Shown here in pieces: positions 8,839 to 16,379 of a DNA stretch of 64,000 nucleotides. The DNA comes from Chryseobacterium nepalense (lineage in GTDB: Bacteria; Bacteroidota; Bacteroidia; Flavobacteriales; Weeksellaceae). The notes under the pieces are model-generated. The model was not told the DNA's origin. It saw only the letters and a list, made by a program, of their open reading frames with translations, and made no database searches. Position 1 is the stretch's first letter. Every line of letters starts with the position of its first letter. The stretch spans positions 1,116,001-1,180,000 of the forward strand of contig NZ_CP096203.1 in the NCBI RefSeq assembly GCF_023195755.1, written 5' to 3'. The position numbers were made by a program, and so were the translations under genes.

Positions 8839-8912
8839 TTTCTCAACTTTATGATGCAAAATTGAACATATCGGAAAAGATGTACCGCTACTTTTGTTAC
8901 AGAAGGTTTTTT
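8839..8912 (-). promoter_or_regulatory. Putative Crp/Fnr-dependent promoter of the TauE gene
   Basis: On the minus strand TTCTGTAACAAAAGTAGC (8887-8904) is followed 41 bases from its TGTAAC by TTTG (8857-8860) in a -7 region reading CAATTTTG. The 18-base element and the 41-base spacing are the same as upstream of the persulfide dioxygenase gene. The element is only weakly palindromic (TGTAAC against GTAGC). With TTTG at -7 its centre falls close to -41, the class II position for Crp-type activators. The 5' UTR would be about 12 bases. Confidence 0.6.
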
Positions 8913-9120
8913 TTAACGCAAAGGCCGCGAAGATTTTTTTTGACTACTCAATGTTTTAAGTTCGCAAAGCCCTTTCACTCAGCAAGATTAAAAGCTGTTA
9001 CCTTATCAGCAGATTGTCATGCCGGAAGCATCTTGATATCGTTATATATTTTAACGCAAAGATTGCGAAGATTTTTTGACTACTCAATGTTTTTAAGTTC
9101 GCAAAGGCGTTTCACTTAGA
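8913..9120. repeat. Tandem direct repeat, 138-bp period (1.5 copies)
   Basis: This is the same repeat family, in the same orientation, as at 7721-8034. TTAACGCAAAG occurs at 8913 and 9051, each followed by a GATTTTTT(T)GAC block, TACTCAATG and TTCGCAAAG, then GTTTCACT or CTTTCACT. Further single words (CACGCAAAG near 9126, CACTCAGCAAAG near 9187) continue to the end of the 373-base gap 8839-9211. No gene is visible in that gap. Confidence 0.82.
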
Positions 9121-9211
9121 TAAGCACGCAAAGAAATTCATGGAAGTACATTAAATGCTGAACTACATTTGTAAACCTTTATATTACACTCAGCAAAGCC
9201 GCTAAAAAGTT

Positions 9212-9844
9212 TTAAATGTCTTCCAAAATGGTAATTTTATTTCTTCCAAGCTGAAGTTTACCCGCATCTTCCAGCTGTTTCAGCAATCGGGAGACCACAA
9301 CTCTTGCCGTTCCGAGTTCATTGGCAAGCTGTTCGTGTGTAATAATTATTGTTTTGGAATTTAAAATTTCCGATTTTTTGTGGAGAAGATTCAGCAGCCT
9401 CTCATCTACTTTTTTAAAAGCGATGGCATTGATAATATCCAAAAGCTCTTCAAAGCGCTTATGATACAGCCTGAAAATATAATCCAGCCATTCCGGATAT
9501 TCTTTGATGAATAAAGAAACTTTATCTATCGGCAGAAAAAGAATTTCGGTATCTTCTTCTACTTCGGCTTTTACGATGCTCTTTTCATTGTGCATTCCGC
9601 CCAGAAAAGACATGATACAGCTTTCTCCTGCTTTAATGTAATACAGAAGAATTTCCCGGCCGTCTTCTTCGGTGCGGATCACCTTCAGCATTCCTTTCAT
9701 CACGATCGGAATTGAACGGATGGATGAATTTTCATCCAATATAATATCGCCTTCGTGATACTTCTTCGTGATCCCATACTGATATAGCTTTTCTACCAGT
9801 TCTGGCGAAGAAGTAAATTCTGAAGAAAGAACCGAATCCTGCAT
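9212..9844 (-). CDS. Crp/Fnr family transcriptional regulator
   Basis: A 210-residue regulator with a cyclic-nucleotide-binding-like sensor domain (about 20-125; GDIILDENSSIRSIPIV, then EILLYYIKAGESCIMSF) and a Crp-type winged helix (about 150-205). The recognition-helix region is THEQLANELGTARVVVSRLL. A few cysteines are present, including the one in GESCIMS, but no N-terminal iron-sulfur cluster motif of classic FNR is seen. In Bacteroidota such regulators often lie beside TauE, MBL-rhodanese and YeeE genes, as here, so control of these genes is the likely role. The start lies 16 bases after the GH20 stop, so it may be transcribed from the GH20 promoter. Confidence 0.9.
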   Translation of the reverse strand: MQDSVLSSEFTSSPELVEKLYQYGITKKYHEGDIILDENSSIRSIPIVMKGMLKVIRTEEDGREILLYYIKAGESCIMSFLGGMHNEKSIVKAEVEEDTEILFLPIDKVSLFIKEYPEWLDYIFRLYHKRFEELLDIINAIAFKKVDERLLNLLHKKSEILNSKTIIITHEQLANELGTARVVVSRLLKQLEDAGKLQLGRNKITILEDI

Positions 9845-9860
9845 AATAAAATTTCTAAGG

Positions 9861-12119
9861 CTAATTTACACCAATTTCGTCAACAAAAAGCCATGCTTTG
9901 GAATCTGCACCCGGATTTCCGGCAGGGATAATTCCAGCGTTTTCTATATTAACTTTAATATATTTTGAATTCTGAATGCCTACATTCACTTTGATTTTAC
10001 CTTTTGCTGAAAGGATTTCCTCTTTTCCGATTTCTTTAATGAGTTTAAAATCCGTTCCGTTGTCTGAAACGAAAATCTGAGCTGATTTTGCGAAATGAAT
10101 CCAACTTCCTTTGTTGTCTAAAGTATTAAAGTACACCTCTGAAAACCGCGTTTTCTGTCCGAAATCAATCGTAGCCACAACATCTTTTCCCTGAAAGCCA
10201 AGCCATGTTTTTCCCAATTGCTTTTGATTTCCGATAATTCCGTCAACTAAAGTGAATTCACCTCCGAATGAATAATTTTCATCAGGTTGGCTTTCTAATG
10301 TTATGGGTTTTCCGGTAGTTTTAGAAATCACAAAATCTTGCGAAGAAACGGCACTTTGAAGTCCACCTTCAAAATAAGCTGATTTAATGGTCATGGTTTT
10401 TGAAACGGGAATTGGAACGTCATACGTTTGGGAATTTTCTGTGGGAACACTCCCGTCTGTTGTGAAACGAATTCCTTCCGGCTTCTGCGATGTTGAAAGT
10501 TTATACGAAATACCTCCTACTCTCGGTTGCACTTTCCCATTGATATTGTAAATACTTTTCGCATAATTGATACCCATTTTATCCAACACCTTAAATTCAT
10601 TAATTACTCTTCCTTCAAATTCTTTGTAATTTTTAGGATCAGCTGTTCCCCAGCCTACTTCCGAAAGCGCCAGTAATCTCGGGAAAGTCATGTATTGAAC
10701 CTGCTTAAAATCAAGAATATACTCCGTCCACAGATTTGCCTGAACCCCTAAAATATATTTTAACTGTTCTGCATTCAGTTCTTCCGGAATTGGATTGTAA
10801 GAATACACTTTATCTAAAGGGGTAAATCCTCCGAAAGCATTCGGTTCCGTTGCAGGATCTCCCTGGTAATGATCAAAATAGCAATAAGATCCAGGAGTCA
10901 TGACTGCAAAATGACCAGTTTTTGCAGCTTCCACACCGCCTTTTATGCCCGTCCAGCTCATTACGGCAGCATTCGGGGCCAGTCCGCCTTCCAAAATTTC
11001 GTCCCATCCTATGATTTTTCTTCCTTTTGAATTGACATATTTTTCAATTCTGTGGATAAAATAGCTTTGAAGCCCATGTTCATCTTTCAGATTATTTTTT
11101 CTGATTAATTCCTGGCAATGCGGACATTCTTTCCATCTGGTTTTCGGGCATTCATCGCCACCAATGTGAATATATTGTGAAGGAAAAAGCTGAATTACCT
11201 CATCCAGAACATTTTCTAAAAATGTAAAAGTTTCCTCTTTCGGACAAAAAACATCATCAAAAACGCCCCATTTTGTAGCCGGCTCAAAAGGACCTTTTGT
11301 ACAGGCCAATTCCGGATAGGCAGAAAGTGCTGCTAAAGCGTGACCCGGCATTTCAATTTCCGGAACAACAGTGATATGTCTTTCCTGAGCATATTTTACC
11401 ACTTCTTTTATCTGATCCTGGGTGTAAAAATAAGGCCCATAAGGCTTTCCGTCGAAGGTATTATCAACATAGGCTCCGATCATCGATTCCTTTCTTTTTG
11501 AACCGATCTGTGTCAATTTCGGGTATTTTTTGATTTCAATTCTCCAGCCCTGGTCGTCGGTTAAATGCCAGTGAAACGTATTCAACTTGTACATCGCAAG
11601 ATAATCGATGTACTGCTTCACCTCATCAACCGTAAAGAAGTGGCGACAAACGTCAAGGTGCATTCCTCTCCAGGCAAATTTTGGTTCATCCTCAATTTTC
11701 ATTGCCGGAATTTTTCCCGAATCTTTGTATTGTTCCAATAACTGAATTAATGTCTGAAGGGCGAGAAAATATCCCTGGTCCGTATTGGAGCTGATAACAA
11801 TTGCCCTGGGTGAAATGTCAATTGAATATTTTTCTTTTTTCTGCTGACCGATTACGGATTGTGGAGTAAAAAGAGTATTAACCAAGTGAGCGCCTTCCTC
11901 CTTTTTCCCGGAGCTGAAAGTAAACATTCCCGCTGTTCGCTTTTTAAAATAAGCAGTTTCTTTTATCGGAAGATTTTTATCAAATTTAAAATTTTCAGGA
12001 ATAATAAATTCTCCTTTCTGAAATTCAACTTTCTGCGGATATGGAATGAGGTGAAGTTTATTTTGCGAAAAAGCCACTCCTGAAAAGAAAAGAAGAATAA
12101 GTAAGAAAGCGCGTATCAT
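9861..12119 (-). CDS. Beta-N-acetylhexosaminidase, GH20
   Basis: Exported exo-hexosaminidase that removes terminal GlcNAc or GalNAc from glycans or chitooligosaccharides by substrate-assisted catalysis. The precursor has 752 residues, with a signal peptide to about VAFS/QNKL. The order is GH20b domain (about 20-135), catalytic barrel (about 140-490), a chitobiase C-terminal-like domain (about 520-590, TTDGSVPTENSQTY) and an F5/8 type C carbohydrate-binding domain (about 615-750). HIGGDECPK gives the catalytic pair Asp322-Glu323, and WHLTDDQGWRIEI is the other family signature. It works with the neighbouring beta-mannosidase and glycosylasparaginase on N-glycans, by inference. Confidence 0.95.
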   Translation of the reverse strand: MIRAFLLILLFFSGVAFSQNKLHLIPYPQKVEFQKGEFIIPENFKFDKNLPIKETAYFKKRTAGMFTFSSGKKEEGAHLVNTLFTPQSVIGQQKKEKYSIDISPRAIVISSNTDQGYFLALQTLIQLLEQYKDSGKIPAMKIEDEPKFAWRGMHLDVCRHFFTVDEVKQYIDYLAMYKLNTFHWHLTDDQGWRIEIKKYPKLTQIGSKRKESMIGAYVDNTFDGKPYGPYFYTQDQIKEVVKYAQERHITVVPEIEMPGHALAALSAYPELACTKGPFEPATKWGVFDDVFCPKEETFTFLENVLDEVIQLFPSQYIHIGGDECPKTRWKECPHCQELIRKNNLKDEHGLQSYFIHRIEKYVNSKGRKIIGWDEILEGGLAPNAAVMSWTGIKGGVEAAKTGHFAVMTPGSYCYFDHYQGDPATEPNAFGGFTPLDKVYSYNPIPEELNAEQLKYILGVQANLWTEYILDFKQVQYMTFPRLLALSEVGWGTADPKNYKEFEGRVINEFKVLDKMGINYAKSIYNINGKVQPRVGGISYKLSTSQKPEGIRFTTDGSVPTENSQTYDVPIPVSKTMTIKSAYFEGGLQSAVSSQDFVISKTTGKPITLESQPDENYSFGGEFTLVDGIIGNQKQLGKTWLGFQGKDVVATIDFGQKTRFSEVYFNTLDNKGSWIHFAKSAQIFVSDNGTDFKLIKEIGKEEILSAKGKIKVNVGIQNSKYIKVNIENAGIIPAGNPGADSKAWLFVDEIGVN

Positions 12120-12202
12120 GTAATTTTTAGGTTTTTGCTAAGATACTTATTTCTCGAATAATTTTCGCGCCTTTAATTTTCTGCCTTAAAATTATCCTTA
12201 TA

Positions 12203-12231
12203 AACAAAAAACCTTGCCAGCGACAAGGTTT
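12203..12231 (-). terminator. Intrinsic terminator after the CoA transferase B gene
   Basis: Stem AAACCTTG (12209-12216) with CAAGGTTT (12224-12231). On the minus strand a TTTTTTG run follows. It lies 9 bases after the stop of the scoB-like gene. Confidence 0.82.
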
Positions 12232-12239
12232 GTATTTAT

Positions 12240-12893
12240 TTAAAACTGCATTTCAGGAATTTCACCTTCTATAATAAGATCAGCTTCTGTTGATTTTATG
12301 ATGTGTTCTACGGAAACTCCCGGAGCTCGTTCAATAAGTTTGAAACCTTCAGGCGTAACATCCAGCACGGCCAATTCGGTGACAACTCTTTTAACACAAT
12401 TTACTCCTGTTAAAGGAAGCGTACATTTTTTGAGGATTTTGCTTTCTCCTGCTTTGTTGACGTGCATCATGGCGACAATAATATTTTCTGCAGAGGCCAC
12501 AAGGTCCATCGCACCGCCCATTCCCTTAACCATTTTTCCAGGGATTTTCCAGTTGGCGATATCTCCATTTTCTGCAACTTCCATGGCACCGAGAATCGTA
12601 AGATCTACTTTTTTGCTTCTGATCATTCCGAAGCTGAATGCAGAATCGAAGAATGAACCTCCTTCCAGAATCGTGATGGTCTGCTTTCCTGCATTGATAA
12701 TATCTGCATCTTCTTCACCTTCATACGGAAACGGTCCCATTCCCAACACCCCGTTTTCACTCTGAAATTCTACATTAAGATTTTCCGGAACGTAATTGGC
12801 AACCAATGTCGGGATTCCGATTCCTAGGTTTACGTAATACCTGTCTTTTACTTCTCTGGAAATTCTTTGTGCAATTTGTTCTTTCGTTAGCAT
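12240..12893 (-). CDS. scoB: 3-oxoacid CoA-transferase subunit B
   Basis: Beta subunit (217 residues) of a heteromeric class I CoA transferase. The enzyme moves CoA between succinyl-CoA and acetoacetate or a related 3-oxoacid in the cytoplasm, in ketone-body or fatty-acid breakdown. The N-terminal GIGIPTLVANYVP and SENGVLGMGPFP are family signatures, with Glu46 of SENG as the residue that forms the glutamyl-CoA intermediate. LPLTGVNCVKRVVTELAV follows near the C-terminus. The A subunit is not next door but at 14958-15659, beyond an oppositely oriented ABC transporter gene. Both subunits look complete. Confidence 0.94.
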   Translation of the reverse strand: MLTKEQIAQRISREVKDRYYVNLGIGIPTLVANYVPENLNVEFQSENGVLGMGPFPYEGEEDADIINAGKQTITILEGGSFFDSAFSFGMIRSKKVDLTILGAMEVAENGDIANWKIPGKMVKGMGGAMDLVASAENIIVAMMHVNKAGESKILKKCTLPLTGVNCVKRVVTELAVLDVTPEGFKLIERAPGVSVEHIIKSTEADLIIEGEIPEMQF

Positions 12894-12988
12894 AGCTTAA
12901 TCTTATCCTGCCAAATTAGCCATTTTTACGGAATTACAAAATACCTTTCTTTCTTATCCTATGATATATTTTGAATCTCTATTTGTTG

Positions 12989-12996
12989 TAACTTTG
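12989..12996 (+). promoter_or_regulatory. Putative -7 box of the ABC transporter gene
   Basis: TAACTTTG fits the Bacteroidota -7 consensus TAnnTTTG and lies 20 bases before the ATG at 13016. A TTTG at 12970-12973 is only 15 bases upstream, which is short for the -33 element. Confidence 0.45.
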
Positions 12997-13015
12997 TACG
13001 TTTTTAATTTTACCG

Positions 13016-14809
13016 ATGAAAATTTTATTACATTACCTTAAACCTTACAAATGGCTGATTATCATTTCACTGTTCTTAGCCTCTGTTAATCAGGTTTTTT
13101 CTTTATTTGCACCCGCTATTACCGGAAACATATTAGATAAACTCGTAACGCATCCCAATTTTTTCGATAAAGAGAAAACGCTCCCGAGAAATATGAATGA
13201 ATATCTTTATGGAACTGATATTTATCATGGTGTTTTCTATTTTCTGGCCCTGTTAGTTGGTACTGCCATGATCAGCCGTATTGCTAAAGCTTTCCAGGAT
13301 TATGTGGTGAATGTAATTATTCAGAAGTTTGGTGCCAAAATTTTCACAGATGGCTTAAAACATTCGATGCGACTGCCTTTTCAGGAGTTTGAAGATCAGA
13401 GAAGCGGTGAAACCCTTTCCATATTAACAAAGGTGCGTGAAGATACCGTGAAATTCATCAATAATTTCATTAATGTATTCTTCGGAATTCTGGTGAGTAT
13501 TATCTTCGTGTCGGTGTATGCCATTCGTCTTCACTGGTCGATCATGCCGGTTTACGTTGTAGGAATTATTCTTATCGCGGTAGTAACCAATTTGCTGAGT
13601 AAAAGAATCAAAACCATTCAGAAAAATATTGTTACGGAGACCACCAATCTTGCGGGAAGCACCACGGAAAGCCTCAGGAATATTGAAATCGTAAAAAGTT
13701 TAGGACTCACCAGCCAGGAAGTTGAGCGTCTTAACAACAATACCTATAAAATCCTGAATCTGGAACTGCGAAAAGTAAAAAGCATCCGTTCCCTGAGCTT
13801 TGTACAGGGAACACTGGTCAATTTTTTACAGCAGACCATTACTTTTACTTTATTGTTATTGATTTTTAAAAACATTGTAACTCCGGGACAGTATTTATCG
13901 TTAATGTTTTACGGATTCTTCATTTTCGGGCCGATGCAGGAAATCGGGAATATCATTATTTCCTATCGGGAGGCACAGGCTTCGCTGAACAATTTCGACC
14001 GGGTGATGAAAAAAGAAGTTGAGCCTAAGCCTTTAACTCCGAAGAAAATCGGGGCTATTGAAGAGCTTGAATTTCAAAATGTTTCTTTCCAACATCAGAC
14101 TGCCCATTATAAAGCTTTAAATTCCATCTCATTCAACGTAAAAAACGGGGAAACAATTGCCTTTGTAGGACCGAGCGGTTCAGGAAAAAGTACTTTGGTA
14201 AAACTTCTTGTAGGATTGTACAGACCTCAGGAAGGTTCTATTTTATACAATAATATTGACGGAAAGGAATTCGATTTTGATGAACTGAGGAACCAGATCG
14301 GGTTTGTGACCCAGGACACCCAGCTTTTTGCAGGAACCATAAAAGAAAATCTTTTGTTTGTGAATCCTTCCGCAACGGAAGAAGATCTGCAGTTGGCATT
14401 AAAAAAATCGAGTTGCAGCAATCTTTTAGAACGTGCAGAAAACGGAATTGAAACCGTAATCGGAGAAGGAGGTTTGAAATTAAGCGGCGGTGAGAAACAG
14501 CGAATTGCCATTGCCAGAGCCTTGTTAAGAAAACCGCATTTACTGATTTTTGATGAGGCGACTTCCGCTTTAGACAGTATTACGGAAGAAGAAATTACCA
14601 CTACCATTAAAGAAATTTCTAAGGAAAAAGAACAGATTACCGTTCTTATTGCCCACAGATTAAGCACCATTATGCATGCAGACCGAATTTTCGTCCTGGA
14701 ACGCGGACAGATAGTAGAAACCGGTTCTCATCTCAATCTTATTGAAGAAAAAGGATTGTATTATGCAATGTGGAGACAGCAGATCGGGGAGAGAAAAACT
14801 TTAGTATAG
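13016..14809 (+). CDS. ABC transporter, fused permease and ATPase (exporter type)
   Basis: Half-transporter of 597 residues, with an N-terminal six-helix exporter domain (about 1-320) and a C-terminal nucleotide-binding domain (about 345-585). The ATPase shows Walker A GPSGSGKST at 385-393, signature LSGGE at 489-493, Walker B LLIFDEA with Asp513-Glu514, and a switch histidine in LIAHRLST. Like MsbA-type exporters it should work as a homodimer. Substrate cannot be assigned; lipid, peptide and drug exporters share this design. It divides the two CoA transferase subunit genes and is transcribed against both. Confidence 0.92.
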   Translation: MKILLHYLKPYKWLIIISLFLASVNQVFSLFAPAITGNILDKLVTHPNFFDKEKTLPRNMNEYLYGTDIYHGVFYFLALLVGTAMISRIAKAFQDYVVNVIIQKFGAKIFTDGLKHSMRLPFQEFEDQRSGETLSILTKVREDTVKFINNFINVFFGILVSIIFVSVYAIRLHWSIMPVYVVGIILIAVVTNLLSKRIKTIQKNIVTETTNLAGSTTESLRNIEIVKSLGLTSQEVERLNNNTYKILNLELRKVKSIRSLSFVQGTLVNFLQQTITFTLLLLIFKNIVTPGQYLSLMFYGFFIFGPMQEIGNIIISYREAQASLNNFDRVMKKEVEPKPLTPKKIGAIEELEFQNVSFQHQTAHYKALNSISFNVKNGETIAFVGPSGSGKSTLVKLLVGLYRPQEGSILYNNIDGKEFDFDELRNQIGFVTQDTQLFAGTIKENLLFVNPSATEEDLQLALKKSSCSNLLERAENGIETVIGEGGLKLSGGEKQRIAIARALLRKPHLLIFDEATSALDSITEEEITTTIKEISKEKEQITVLIAHRLSTIMHADRIFVLERGQIVETGSHLNLIEEKGLYYAMWRQQIGERKTLV

Positions 14810-14810
14810 A

Positions 14811-14890
14811 TGAGTGAAGGTTGGAAGCTGGATGATGGAAGTTTATGAGACTGTGAGATTCTTCACTTTGTCAGAATAACAATTAGGACT
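14811..14890. repeat. Short dispersed intergenic sequence
   Basis: GGTTGGAAGCTGGATGATGG and GAGATTCTTCACTTTGTCAG resemble intergenic strings that I recall being dispersed in Chryseobacterium-type genomes. Nothing else is recognised between the ABC gene and its terminator. The identification rests on familiarity, not on copies in this window. Confidence 0.3.
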
Positions 14891-14907
14891 TTATAACTAA
14901 AATAAAT

Positions 14908-14940
14908 TACCCCGAAAGTTGATTTCGGGGTATTATTTTT
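14908..14940. terminator. Bidirectional intrinsic terminator between ABC and CoA transferase A genes
   Basis: Perfect 10-bp stem TACCCCGAAA (14908-14917) with TTTCGGGGTA (14923-14932) and loop GTTGA. It is followed by TTATTTTT on the plus strand and AT-rich sequence on the minus strand. It can serve both convergent genes. Confidence 0.85.
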
Positions 14941-14957
14941 CAAGAACTGATAAAAAA

Positions 14958-15659
14958 TTAATCTCTTTTTCTAACCGTTCTCTGCTCGATTCTCTTTTCA
15001 AATTTTTCTCCCTGGAAAATTCGCTGGATCATGATTCCCGGAATGTGAATCTGGTTGGGATCCAATACTCCCGGTTCTACCAGTTCTTCCACTTCAGCGA
15101 TGGTAATTTTTCCTGCACCAGCCATCGGATGATTAAAATTTCTTGCAGAACCTTTGAAAATAAGGTTTCCTGCGTGATCTCCTTTCCATGCTTTGACTAT
15201 TGAAAAATCTGCTTCAAAGGCATATTCCAGAATATGAGGTTTCCCTTTGAAATCTTTCACTTCTTTTCCTTCCGCCACTTCAGTACCGAAGCCTGCAGGC
15301 GTATAAAAAGCAGGAATTCCGGCTTGTGCTGCTCTGCATTTTTCTGCCAGTGTTCCCTGTGGTGTCAGCTCCACTTCCAGTTCTCCGGAAAGCATCTGTC
15401 TTTCAAATTCTGCATTTTCACCTACATAAGAGGAAATCATTTTTTTGATCTGCCTTTTTTTCAGAAGCAATCCCAATCCGAAATCATCAACGCCGGCATT
15501 GTTTGAAATACAGGTTAAGTCTTTTACATCACTCTCCACCAGTGCATTAATTGAGTTTTCAGGTATCCCGCAAAGTCCGAATCCGCCCAGCATCAATGTC
15601 ATTCCATCCTTAATTCCCTCAATGGCTTCCTTTGCATTTTTTACTCTTTTATCTATCAT
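14958..15659 (-). CDS. scoA: 3-oxoacid CoA-transferase subunit A
   Basis: Alpha subunit of 233 residues of the heteromeric CoA transferase whose B subunit is at 12240-12893. The signature [13 protein letters not shown] lies near residues 25-37, followed by [14 protein letters not shown] and a [17 protein letters not shown] block typical of acetoacetate or succinyl-CoA transferases. Length is normal for a separate A subunit. The two genes are usually adjacent in bacteria, so the 2.1-kb separation by an inverted ABC gene suggests a past inversion or insertion. A functional enzyme needs matched expression from two promoters. Confidence 0.94.
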   Translation of the reverse strand: MIDKRVKNAKEAIEGIKDGMTLMLGGFGLCGIPENSINALVESDVKDLTCISNNAGVDDFGLGLLLKKRQIKKMISSYVGENAEFERQMLSGELEVELTPQGTLAEKCRAAQAGIPAFYTPAGFGTEVAEGKEVKDFKGKPHILEYAFEADFSIVKAWKGDHAGNLIFKGSARNFNHPMAGAGKITIAEVEELVEPGVLDPNQIHIPGIMIQRIFQGEKFEKRIEQRTVRKRD

Positions 15660-15823
15660 GAAATATTAGATTTTCTGTTGGCTTAAATTTAATACTTTTT
15701 CTCAGATTTCAGAATAATGGATCGTCATTTAAGCATTTGTTGTACCGGATCACCGATAACCATACTGATGATGGTCTGGATTTTGGTTAAGATATCTACA
15801 CCTTATCACATAAATACAGTATT

Positions 15824-16201
15824 ATGGAAACGAAAAACATTTCAAGAGTTGCGCTTGGCGCATTTCTTATCACCGCAGGAATCGGGCATCTCACATTTGC
15901 AAGAAAAGAATTTCAGGCGCAGGTTCCCGAATGGGTTCCTCTTGATAAAGATGACACTGTTGTCTATTCCGGAATTGCAGAAATTGCTTTAGGCACCGCC
16001 GTAATTGTAACACCCAAAAAATACCGGAAAACAATGGGAAAAATTGTAGCAGGATTTTTCGCAGCCGTACTTCCCGGAAATATTGCCCAATATAAAAACA
16101 GACGCGATTCTTTCGGACTAAATACCGATAATCAAAGATTGGCCAGGCTTTTTATGCAGGCACCTTTAATAGCATGGGCACTGAAATCTACTGATGAATA
16201 A
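15824..16201 (+). CDS. DoxX-like small membrane protein
   Basis: A 125-residue protein of the DoxX/DUF4267-like group with about three to four short membrane helices, for example ISRVALGAFLITAGIGHLTF at 6-25. The segment FARKEFQAQVPEWVPL after the first helix is typical of this group. Relatives are annotated only as DoxX family membrane proteins and the substrate or role is unclear. The frame overlapping it at 15717-15992 is a shadow. A strong terminator follows. Confidence 0.8.
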   Translation: METKNISRVALGAFLITAGIGHLTFARKEFQAQVPEWVPLDKDDTVVYSGIAEIALGTAVIVTPKKYRKTMGKIVAGFFAAVLPGNIAQYKNRRDSFGLNTDNQRLARLFMQAPLIAWALKSTDE

Positions 16202-16206
16202 ATATA

Positions 16207-16245
16207 AAAATCGGCAAAAATTAAAATTTTTGCCGATTTTTGATG
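16207..16245 (+). terminator. Intrinsic terminator of the DoxX-like gene
   Basis: Perfect 16-bp inverted repeat, AAAATCGGCAAAAATT at 16207-16222 and its complement at 16225-16240. It sits just after the DoxX stop at 16201. Confidence 0.88.
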
Positions 16246-16267
16246 TTGGATTATTTTTTTATCCATT

Positions 16268-16379
16268 TGTTTTAGGTCGTCCCTTCGGGACTCTTTATCG
16301 GATATATTTTAATCTAATTATTATTTTATTCATTGGACTTACGTCCAATGCTGTTTTAGGTCGTCCCTTCGGGACTCTT
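16268..16379. repeat. Paired palindromic intergenic repeats
   Basis: A 28-base sequence occurs twice as a direct repeat, at 16268-16295 and 16352-16379. Each copy carries the hairpin GTCCC-TTC-GGGAC. Between them lies a second hairpin, CATTGGACTTACGTCCAATG (16331-16350). The second copy runs into the stop of the phosphatase gene. The layout resembles REP or BIME elements and the hairpins near the transposase at 36660-37133. Confidence 0.75.

Noticed and set aside
8793..9119. 108-residue plus-strand frame across the TauE promoter
   Set aside because: It is made of the translated tandem repeat and overlaps the TauE start on the other strand.
7721..9120. Possible CRISPR array
   Set aside because: The units are 138-142 bp in total with similarity over the whole unit, not short identical repeats with unique spacers, and no cas genes are near.
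5083..9844. Recently acquired genomic island
   Set aside because: Base composition and gene style match the surroundings, and there is no integrase, tRNA target or attachment repeat.
15717..15992. 91-residue frame before the DoxX-like gene
   Set aside because: It overlaps the DoxX-like gene in a different frame and lacks family features.
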